Source: Balneolaceae bacterium
GTDB lineage: Bacteria; Bacteroidota; Rhodothermia; Balneolales; Balneolaceae
Assembly: GCA_007134665.1 (NCBI GenBank)
Contig: SLKH01000027.1
Span: forward strand, 1-15,186
Direction: 5' to 3'
DNA length: 15,186 bases
Shown: positions 7,051 to 14,200 of the stretch, in pieces
Position numbering within the stretch: the stretch's first letter is position 1
How the letters are laid out: each line of letters begins with the position of its first letter
The notes under the pieces: model-generated
What the model was told of the DNA's origin: nothing
What the model saw: only the letters and a program-made list of their open reading frames with translations
The model's database searches: none
Position numbers and translations under genes: made by a program

Positions 7051-7064
7051 TAGGTGACTACCTA
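7051..7064 (+). promoter_or_regulatory. Shine-Dalgarno-like AGGTGA inside a hairpin that reaches the start codon
   Basis: AGGTGA (7052-7057) sits 6 bases before the ATG at 7064, the best ribosome-binding sequence seen before any gene in this window. TAGGT (7051-7055) and ACCTA (7060-7064) can pair as a 5-bp stem with a GACT loop. That would hide both the Shine-Dalgarno core and the first base of the start codon. The stem is short, so it may be only marginally stable. Confidence 0.55.
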
Positions 7065-7156
7065 TGCCAAGCGGAAAGAAAAGAAAGCGTTCCAAAATCG
7101 CCAAGCACAAAAGAAAGAAACGATTACGCAAAAACAGGCATAAAAAGAAAAAATAA
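7064..7156 (+). CDS. 30-aa highly basic AURKAIP1/COX24-domain protein (ribosome-associated type)
   Basis: The ATG at 7064 opens a 30-codon frame: MPSGKKRKRSKIAKHKRKKR followed by LRKNRHKKKK. About two thirds of its residues are Lys or Arg. I recognise this as the short protein annotated in Bacteroidota as an AURKAIP1/COX24 domain-containing protein. The domain is shared with mitochondrial small-subunit protein mS38 and the mycobacterial mini-protein bS22, so binding to rRNA in the small ribosomal subunit is the likely role (inference). It is monocistronic in appearance: 330 bases of spacer lie upstream and a strong terminator starts 11 bases downstream. Its ribosome-binding region can fold with the start codon. 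It is too short for ordinary ORF thresholds and is easily missed. Confidence 0.88.
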   Translation: MPSGKKRKRSKIAKHKRKKRLRKNRHKKKK

Positions 7157-7167
7157 AAACTTTTTCA

Positions 7168-7215
7168 GGGCTGTCTGATTACAGATGCCACATCCATCAG
7201 GCAGCCCTATTTTTT
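7168..7215 (+). terminator. Bidirectional intrinsic terminator between convergent genes
   Basis: GGGCTGTCTGAT (7168-7179) pairs with ATCAGGCAGCCC (7196-7207) as a 12-bp stem with one G-T pair. The 16-base loop can form a further small GATG/CATC stem. On the plus strand a T-rich run (TATTTTTTAT) follows immediately. On the minus strand a second T-rich run (7149-7165 complement) follows after a few bases. It ends the mini-protein transcript and probably also the opposing 216-aa gene, whose stop codon overlaps the T-run at 7214-7216. Confidence 0.85.
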
Positions 7216-7864
7216 ATGCAGCAGGTATTACGACCGACTTGTCGGCAATTCTTATGACACGGTTAATCTTGTATAGCAGATGATAAATTTTCCGTTCAAC
7301 ATATTGGTGAACATTGTTCAGGCTATTCTGATCTGAAAGTGTATACTGGAAATAGGATATCAGATTTATCGCTGTCAGATATTTCCCTTTTTCGTCCCCT
7401 TCTATTTCAATATGCCAACGGGTGATAATATCGTCTGATAACAGTAATTCATTGACCTGCCTGCTGGCTTCAGCCATCCACTGGCTGGCCACCTGAATTC
7501 TGTAATTTCCATCCCCATTCGTTTCATCAGGCTGGCATTTATCCTGGTCAAAATACCAGACAACTTCTATATCAATAACCGGCTCCACATTTGATTCAAC
7601 AAGATGTGCTGCTTTCAATAAAGGATGTTTCTCCGTACCCTGCAATTGTTTTGCTATGGCCGCTTCCCTGAAGCGATCCCAATCAAAATTAATCGACACG
7701 GATTTCAGATGATCCGTTGATTCGGACAAATCAATCCAGATCTCCAACCCGGTTGCATTAATTTGGGTTTCTTCCCAGGTTCTGAATTTTGATACATTAA
7801 TCTTACTCTTGGTCAGTGATGCTTTTATCTTATTCACTAAAGAGTGAAAAATTGGATATTGCAT
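7214..7864 (-). CDS. Unrecognised conserved-looking soluble protein, 216 aa
   Basis: I do not recognise this protein. It has no signal peptide, no transmembrane stretch and no obvious catalytic or nucleotide-binding motif. It appears to be a mixed alpha/beta cytoplasmic protein. The N-terminal 25 residues are basic and helical-looking. The middle alternates beta-like segments (LEIWIDLSES, KSVSINFDWDRFREA, EPVIDIEVVWYFD) with charged loops. A helical C-terminal part is followed by the hydrophobic tail RVIRIADKSVVIPAA. Trp and Asp are frequent (IWIDL, FDWDRF, VVWYFD, RWHIEIEGDEKG). Codon use and base composition look like its neighbours, and the frame is long and clean, so it is very probably a real gene. 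It is divergent from rqcH across 57 bases and convergent with the mini-protein gene. Sharing a promoter region with rqcH is the only contextual hint about its role. Confidence 0.8.
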   Translation of the reverse strand: MQYPIFHSLVNKIKASLTKSKINVSKFRTWEETQINATGLEIWIDLSESTDHLKSVSINFDWDRFREAAIAKQLQGTEKHPLLKAAHLVESNVEPVIDIEVVWYFDQDKCQPDETNGDGNYRIQVASQWMAEASRQVNELLLSDDIITRWHIEIEGDEKGKYLTAINLISYFQYTLSDQNSLNNVHQYVERKIYHLLYKINRVIRIADKSVVIPAA

Positions 7865-7880
7865 ATTTCAGATGTTCATA

Positions 7881-7916
7881 AATTTACAGTTTACTCCCTT
7901 CAGCTTGAATAGACAT
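7881..7916 (+). promoter_or_regulatory. Shared spacer motif, copy 1 (before rqcH)
   Basis: The 57-base spacer before rqcH contains AATTTACAGTTTAC (7881-7894) and AATAGACAT (7908-7916). Both blocks recur in the same order before aroK at 9549-9572. The spacer also lies upstream of the divergent 216-aa gene. A promoter or operator is the simplest reading; TTTACA could serve as a -35-like element. No start site can be fixed from sequence alone. Confidence 0.45.
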
Positions 7917-7921
7917 TCGCG

Positions 7922-9517
7922 ATGAATAATTATTATACATTAATATATCTAAGAGAACATCTAAATCACAAATTGTATTCTGCCCGATTTGACTTCAGTA
8001 TATCGCCGCATAAAAATGTTTGGGAAGGATATTTTACCAATCATCAAAAAAACAGTGATGGTTTTCGTCTGGTTTTCAGTTCAAATCCCGTTGAAACCGC
8101 CCTGTTTACAGATAAATACCGTCCGCCGAAAAAAAGTAATGTGTTACAATTTTTTGAACAGCTTAACGAAAAAAAAATTAAGAAAGTTGACCTGGCAGAA
8201 GGTGACCGGTTACTAACCATTTTTTTTTATGACGCTCCGAATCTGTTATTTCAGCTTTTTGGAAATCAGGCTAACCTATATCTTGTTGATAATGGAACCA
8301 TCGTGGACTCATTTAAAAATCAAAGTAAGGTGAAGGGAAAACAGGCTCCGAAGCCGAGGAAACCGGGTGCCGTCAAATCTCCCGATACGATAACTGGTGC
8401 CCGACAAATGGTACTGCATTTCGATCAGAAGTTCCCAAGGCATCTGATCAAGCCGGTAATCGAACATTACAACCTCGAGAATGCTGATGCATCAACAGTA
8501 GAATCCGTTGTAAATAATTTAACCGGCAAAATGATGGAAAAGCCCTCCTTTCGGGTACTTTCAACAGGTAACTTATGTTTGATACCTGATAATCTGCTTC
8601 CCATTGAGAATCTTAACGTCTTCGAAGAAGTCAATGACGCAATTAAATTTACTTATTATAAGGCTTCTCATCTGAGAAGGTTTGAGAAACGCAGGGATCA
8701 TATTGCTTCACGTATTTCAAAGCAGCTGAAAAAAACTGAACGTGCACTAAAACAACTTGAAAAATCTGATAAAGCTTTAAAACGGGCTGATAAATATGAA
8801 GAAACCGCCCACCTGTTAATGGCAAATGCCCATCAACAGATTTCACCATCAGAAGGGAAAATCGTCGTAAAAGATTTATATAATGAAAATGAGACACGTA
8901 CCATTGAGCTCAGGCCCGGTTTAACAATTTCAGAAAATGCAGAATATTATTACGACAGGGCTGCCAAAGCGAGGCGGAGGGTAGTGGAATCAGAGAGAAG
9001 AGAAAAAGAGCTGAAACGCGAGAGCAACCACCTTTTAAGGTTACAGGAATCACTGAATAAAATTGAAAACCTTCATGCTCTTGAGGATTGGGAAAAAGAA
9101 CATACAGGTGATTTACATCAGATAGGCTACAATAATAAAGATGAACAAAAAAAATCACTCCCATATATTCAACTACAACATAAAGGATATCAAATCTGGG
9201 TAGGGAAAAATGCAAAAAGTAATGACCAACTAACAACCGATGCACATAAAGAAGATATCTGGCTTCATGCACGGGGTGCAGGAGGCTCTCATGTTGTGAT
9301 CCGGATGAATAACAACAAGGAACTGCCACCCATGGAGATTATTCATAAAGCAGCTTCATTTGCAGCCTGGCATTCCAAGTTAAAGGGCTCTGCACTGGTA
9401 CCGGTCATCTATACCAAGCGAAAGTATGTCAGTAAACCCAAAGGGGCACCGGCAGGAACTGTTAACGTTCACCGTGAAGAGGTGATTATGGTTAAACCGA
9501 AAGATCCCAGAAAATAA
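7922..9517 (+). CDS. rqcH: NFACT-family ribosome quality-control protein, RqcH/Rqc2 type
   Basis: RqcH-type proteins bind 50S subunits carrying stalled peptidyl-tRNA, recruit alanyl-tRNA and add C-terminal alanine tails that mark the chain for degradation. The 531-aa length is near that of B. subtilis RqcH (about 570). The NFACT-N domain covers roughly residues 1-150, with the D95-R96 pair in EGDRLLTI matching the Asp-Arg pair needed for Ala-tRNA binding in RqcH. A helical middle region (about 160-240) may hold the HhH fold, and a charged coiled coil spans about 250-385. The C-terminal NFACT-R domain (about 415-531) has IWVGKN, EDIWLHARGAGGSHVVIR (444-461) and KPKGAPAGTVNV. The older name fibronectin-binding protein (FbpA) applies to the same family. 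Runs of nine A (8169-8177) and nine T (8220-8228) lie in the coding region. aroK follows 53 bases downstream. Confidence 0.92.
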   Translation: MNNYYTLIYLREHLNHKLYSARFDFSISPHKNVWEGYFTNHQKNSDGFRLVFSSNPVETALFTDKYRPPKKSNVLQFFEQLNEKKIKKVDLAEGDRLLTIFFYDAPNLLFQLFGNQANLYLVDNGTIVDSFKNQSKVKGKQAPKPRKPGAVKSPDTITGARQMVLHFDQKFPRHLIKPVIEHYNLENADASTVESVVNNLTGKMMEKPSFRVLSTGNLCLIPDNLLPIENLNVFEEVNDAIKFTYYKASHLRRFEKRRDHIASRISKQLKKTERALKQLEKSDKALKRADKYEETAHLLMANAHQQISPSEGKIVVKDLYNENETRTIELRPGLTISENAEYYYDRAAKARRRVVESERREKELKRESNHLLRLQESLNKIENLHALEDWEKEHTGDLHQIGYNNKDEQKKSLPYIQLQHKGYQIWVGKNAKSNDQLTTDAHKEDIWLHARGAGGSHVVIRMNNNKELPPMEIIHKAASFAAWHSKLKGSALVPVIYTKRKYVSKPKGAPAGTVNVHREEVIMVKPKDPRK

Positions 9518-9548
9518 CTGAAACCATTAACTATATATGAGCATCAAT

Positions 9549-9572
9549 AATTTACAGTTTTACAATAGACAT
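9549..9572 (+). promoter_or_regulatory. Shared spacer motif, copy 2 (before aroK)
   Basis: AATTTACAGTTTTAC (9549-9563) and AATAGACAT (9564-9572) repeat the two blocks found before rqcH. Here they are directly adjacent, and the second block runs into the aroK start codon. In copy 1 the blocks are 13 bases apart, so spacing is not conserved. That is awkward for a simple -35/-10 promoter and suggests either a duplicated spacer with a deletion or two separate sites. Confidence 0.45.
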
Positions 9573-10107
9573 GAGTAATTCAAAAACCAAGCCAATCTTT
9601 CTTTGTGGAATGATGGGGTCTGGCAAAACGACGGTGGGCAAAATATTGGCAGACAAACTCAGTTTTTCTTTTACTGATCTTGATGATATTATCGAGTCTG
9701 GTGCCGGGATGAGTATCTCCGAAATATTTAAATTAAAGGGTGAACCAGAATTCCGGAAACTTGAAAAAAAATTATTATTTAATGCAGCCGGGAAATCAAA
9801 AATGGTAATCGCCCTGGGTGGAGGAGCTTTACAAAATCAAAAAATCGTTGATCACCTGAAATTAAAAGGAGTGTTAATTTTTTTAGATGCTCCGCTATCC
9901 GTACTTTTCAGTCGTGTCAAGAATGATTCGACACGCCCCATTTTGCAAAATAAAAATGAATCGGAGACCATAGACAGGATACAACAACTGTTGAAGGAAC
10001 GGTTACAATACTACCGGCAATCCCATATTACAGTTAATGCCGGTTTAGATGATCCGGGACTGGTTGCTGATTCTGTTATCAAAAAATTATCAATGCATGA
10101 AAGCTGA
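9571..10107 (+). CDS. aroK: Shikimate kinase
   Basis: Shikimate kinase phosphorylates shikimate at the 3-hydroxyl with ATP, the fifth step of chorismate synthesis. The 178-aa protein has a Walker A loop GMMGSGKTT (13-21). D36 and D38 in TDLDD fit the Mg2+/shikimate-binding Asp pair, R62 in EFRKLE binds shikimate, and GGG (83-85) is the shikimate-contacting glycine motif. R122 in STRPIL is the lid arginine, and R144 in ERLQYYR is the second conserved C-terminal arginine. Length is typical. The ATG is 53 bases after rqcH, and the 3' end overlaps aroB by 11 bases, so the two aromatic-pathway genes are probably translationally coupled. aroK versus aroL cannot be separated by sequence here. Confidence 0.96.
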   Translation: MSNSKTKPIFLCGMMGSGKTTVGKILADKLSFSFTDLDDIIESGAGMSISEIFKLKGEPEFRKLEKKLLFNAAGKSKMVIALGGGALQNQKIVDHLKLKGVLIFLDAPLSVLFSRVKNDSTRPILQNKNESETIDRIQQLLKERLQYYRQSHITVNAGLDDPGLVADSVIKKLSMHES

Positions 10108-11197
10108 TTTTTCAGTTAAGACTCCTTCCAGAAGCTATCCCGTTTATGTTCGAAGTGAATTGCAGGAAATTCCATTTGCAAATTTACTTCAATCTTATGA
10201 TTCCGACCGAATTTTTATTGTGATTGATGAAAACGCAGAGATTCAATTCGGTGCTAAAATCAGATCGCTTCTAAATAACCTATCGATCGCCCTCCCGGAA
10301 TATGTCGTTCCGTCTGGTGAAAGCAGTAAAAGTTATGACCAGTGGAAATCAATAGTCGATTTTCTTCTTTTGAATGGAGCAAGACGAAATACACCACTTC
10401 TGGCCATAGGTGGCGGTGTAACCGGAGATCTTGCCGGGTTTGCTGCATCAGTTGTAATGAGAGGGATACCACTGATTCACCTGCCAACCACGTTACTTGC
10501 AATGGTTGACAGTTCTGTCGGGGGTAAAACAGGCCTCAACCACCCGCAGGGTAAAAACCTGATCGGCAGCTTTTATCAGCCTGATGCAATTGTAATGAAT
10601 ACCGGTTTTTTAAAAACACTACCGAAAAAACAGTGGATTAACGGGTTAAGTGAGATCCTGAAATATGCAGCTATCAGAGATAAGAGTATTTTCGATACAT
10701 GTGAAAAGCTATTCTTGAATAAGAGTTTCTCTGCCGAAAGTGAGATGCCGGATGAACTGATTAGAAAATGTGCGAAAATCAAATCAGATATTGTAGCCCG
10801 GGATGAAAAAGAAAGCGGACTGCGGATGATTCTCAATTTCGGGCATACGTTTGCCCATGCGCTGGAAAACTGCAGTGGTTATGACAAAATAAATCACGGA
10901 GAAGCTGTTTTTACCGGAATGATAGCCGCTGTACATCTGTCGAATAATATTGGAGGAGAATTGGATATCTCCATATTGGAAAGTTTCAGTGGCCTGTATG
11001 AAATTGATGATTCGATTCGTTCCCTACCTGTTAATAAGCTTGTAGATGCAATGTATCACGACAAAAAACGACTGACAAAAAACCTGAAACTTGTGTTACT
11101 GCAAGATTGGGAGAAGCCCTACGTTAAAGAGATGAGTGATACTTCCCTCATAACAGAAGCATGGAATTATGCCCTGGATCTTATTAGTTCCAAATAA
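10097..11197 (+). CDS. aroB: 3-dehydroquinate synthase
   Basis: AroB converts DAHP to 3-dehydroquinate using NAD+ and a divalent metal (Zn2+ or Co2+), the second step of the shikimate pathway. From the ATG at 10097 the protein is 366 aa, close to E. coli AroB (362). An earlier in-frame ATG at 10049 would add 16 residues with no family match inside aroK, so it is rejected. Motifs are GGGVTGDLAGF (105-115) for NAD binding, PTTLLAMVDSSVGGKTG (130-146), LSEILKYA (184-191), NFGHTFAHALE (247-257) and NHGEAV (266-271). Metal ligands are E186, H250 and H267. DKKR, typical of the C-terminal domain, is present (HDKKRL). It overlaps aroK by 11 bases. The next gene begins in the same frame about 33 bases after its stop codon. 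Confidence 0.96.
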   Translation: MKADFSVKTPSRSYPVYVRSELQEIPFANLLQSYDSDRIFIVIDENAEIQFGAKIRSLLNNLSIALPEYVVPSGESSKSYDQWKSIVDFLLLNGARRNTPLLAIGGGVTGDLAGFAASVVMRGIPLIHLPTTLLAMVDSSVGGKTGLNHPQGKNLIGSFYQPDAIVMNTGFLKTLPKKQWINGLSEILKYAAIRDKSIFDTCEKLFLNKSFSAESEMPDELIRKCAKIKSDIVARDEKESGLRMILNFGHTFAHALENCSGYDKINHGEAVFTGMIAAVHLSNNIGGELDISILESFSGLYEIDDSIRSLPVNKLVDAMYHDKKRLTKNLKLVLLQDWEKPYVKEMSDTSLITEAWNYALDLISSK

Positions 11198-11230
11198 ATA
11201 GCTACCTTACAGAAGATTAGGTTTATAAAT

Positions 11231-14200
11231 TTGTTTTTAAGATGGTTACATAAAGCCTGGAATTTTATACTGTCCATGATAGTTGTACTTTTTATCACTA
11301 TCACACTGGGTGGTTTTATTCTGTTTGGTGCTTTGCAATTACCGCAAAGCCAGGAATATATTTCAAACAGGATTACTGAACTCTTCAATGAGCAATTCCA
11401 TGGAAAAATCACTATCGATAACCTTGGAGGGACTCTCCCCTTTAGTGCCAGTCTTGAAAATATCCGAGTCTTTTCTGACAATGACTCCGATCAGCCTGTA
11501 TTAGCTATCAGGCACACCTCAATCAGAGTTAGTTTATGGGACCTGCTGCAAAGAGTCATTACAATTCGTGCATTTGAACTTGATGATCCGGTTGTTCACC
11601 TGATCAAAGCCGAACAGAATGATATATTAACTATCCAGCAGGCATTCACACCTATAGAAAGAGTTCCCCGCGAAAGAAGTGAAAATCTGTTTGAACGGAT
11701 TCAGGTGTACGCACCATCAATCATCGCCAGAGGAGGACAACTGTACGCCACAGACATCCACGACCGCGATCCTGATTCATATTTTGTCCCATCAAGCTTC
11801 ACTCTGCAAAATATTGAAGCCGATCTGTTTCTTGAGGTTTCAACCCATCAGCGCTTTCTTGATATCGAATATATTTCAGCTGATATGGAAGGTGCTGACC
11901 TCGATAATTTTTTTCTGAGCGGACAGATTTTCAGTGACGACCAGTACCTGGAATTTAACGGGTTTCAATTCAGGGTTGAAGATTCCCAGGTTGAATTCTC
12001 GGGATCAGCTACTCCGGTGAACCTCTATGAAGCGGACCTGGAAAGCCAGCTTGAAAATGCGACGTATCAACTGTTCGTGAACAATACATGGATCCGTGGA
12101 AATCATATTGCTCAATTTTTGCCTGAATTCCCCTATACCGATGATTATATAGACCTTGAACTCGATATTGAAGGTACCCTTGAGACACTTTATGTTGACA
12201 GATTTATCGCCCGTTTACAGGATAATTCTGTTTATTTGACCGGGAATCTCAGAAATTTAACTACCAGTGACTTTCAGTATGAAGCAAACCTGTCTAATAT
12301 CGTACTGCAGCCGGATATATTCCGCCTGATTTCTGAAAACTATTATATTTTTGGTGATGAGGAAGTAAGTTATCTATCCGAAAGTCAAATCAACGGCCGT
12401 TTAAATGGCAATTTACAGAATCTATATACTGATCTACATGTAGAGACAAACCGGGGTGCTGTAGTTCTCGAAGGTGCCCTTGCATTTGAGGATCCGGTGC
12501 GTTATCAGGCTGAGCTCAGGCTGGACTCACTCGATCTGTCTCCGGTATTCCCTGCTCATATTGAGAGAAATCACCTGAATGGTGTCGTTTCACTTGAAGG
12601 TTCCGGATTTGAGCCAGATCTCATCCATCTGAACTTTACTGCAGATCTTGATTCCGGATATGTTAATCATATCGACTTTTCGCAGGGAATTTTCAGGGGC
12701 CAAATCGCAGATGAAGCATTCGATCACGACTTTTTTCTCCAAAATGGAGATTCTGAAATCAGATCTTCAGGTTTAATTGCTTTATCGGATAACACCTGGA
12801 CCGTATCTGTTGAAGGGATGACCAGGAACATCGATATACAGCATATTCTCCAGAGAATGGACATACCGAATACTTCGATTAATCTCGAATTCAATTCAGA
12901 ATTGAGCTTTTCCAATCCTGATGACCTCAACGGCAGGATCAGCTTCCAGGTAGATGAATCTGTAATCGGCGTGGATACTCTGCGCTCACACCAGCTCTAT
13001 GCCGACCTTGATACTCCTGTTATCGATGGAGGTGAAAGAAATCTGCGGCTCACAAGCAGTTTCCTTGATGCAGAAGTCCGGGGGGATATTTACCCTACAA
13101 ACCTCCATAACCTGTACCGGCACTGGAATGGGTATATAAAAAATCAAATCGCTGAAGAGATTGCGATGGATTCCACTGCTATTCTTCAATTCGAAGAGGT
13201 CTCACATTCTGACCAGATTTCTTCAGCAAACCTGCATATAAACCTGGAATTAAAAGAAATCGAGCTCCTTCAAAAATATTACCTGGAAGAACCTCTTCTT
13301 GAAGCCCGATCGCGTTTAAATCTGAATTTGAATGCAGATGATAACCGCCTGTTATTAACCGGCTCATTAAATGATTCAGGATTCAGGTATGGTAATTTCG
13401 AATCCGAATCCATGAGTGCAAACTTTACAACCAGCCTCAGATACGCTGAAAAATTCAGAGACTATGGAACCATGGATATTCAGCTCAATGCTGAAAATTA
13501 CAGATATAATAATTTTCATTTCAGAGATGGATATGTCAACACATCCATGAGAAGTGACAGTATCATGATTCAGCATTCATCACGTGGTATTGAAGATGAA
13601 GTAAATATGAATCTGAGTGTTTTTTCCAGGCTAAACCCGGAAGATGTCGTCATTGAAATCAGGGATTTTATGTTCGGCAGTGATACGTATGCCTGGAGAA
13701 CTGAAAATACTCCCGTCTTAACCTATTTTCAGGATCGCTCGCTGATGCTTGAAAATGTGAATCTAACCAGTAATGATGAGCGTATTGAAATCAATGGAAT
13801 CTACAGTGGTTCGGAAGATGATCAGGTGGAATATCTTATCAGAAACCTCAATCTGCAGAGAATTTCAGAATTAATTGGCGGCAGAGTCAGATTCGCCGGA
13901 ACAGCTGATGGCGATTTTTATACAACAACACTTACTCAAATCCCTACTTTTGAAGGTAATTTCAATGTGAAAAGGTTTATGCTCGATGAACGCCTTGTAG
14001 GAGACGTTAGAATCAATAGTCAATATTCAACTTCAGAAGACAGGTTTAACACCAGTATTTCAGTATTAACCGATCCGGACCGCTATCCGGACTACTACGC
14101 AGAGAATGACAGTATCGGGCACAATCTCAGGTTTGATGGTTATTTCAAGACACCGGACCTGGATAACCCTGATGAGGAATTCTTTTCATTTGAAGCTGAC

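Larger units (their letters stand above)
6734..7063. other. Divergent spacer between lysC and the basic mini-protein gene
   Basis: This 330-base AT-rich region must hold promoters for lysC leftwards and the mini-gene rightwards. I see no open reading frame of credible length, no tRNA and no riboswitch fold. Promoter hints are weak. On the minus strand, TTTTGG followed by ATATCATTTTTG resembles, but does not match, the Bacteroidota TTG...TAnnTTTG pattern. On the plus strand, TAGAAT (7018-7023) could be a -10 but lacks a well-spaced -35. A direct repeat and a dyad inside the region are listed separately. Confidence 0.6.

Noticed and set aside
7064..7156. The Lys/Arg-rich 30-codon frame as a mere AAA-rich artefact
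   Set aside because: Its sequence matches a recognisable Bacteroidota family, and it has a good ribosome-binding site and its own terminator.
8910..9329. 139-codon minus-strand frame antisense to rqcH
   Set aside because: It lies opposite the conserved NFACT-R domain and its predicted protein has no recognisable features.
10049..10096. Earlier in-frame ATG for aroB giving a 382-aa protein
   Set aside because: The extra 16 residues lie wholly inside aroK and match nothing typical of AroB. The ATG at 10097 gives the normal family length.
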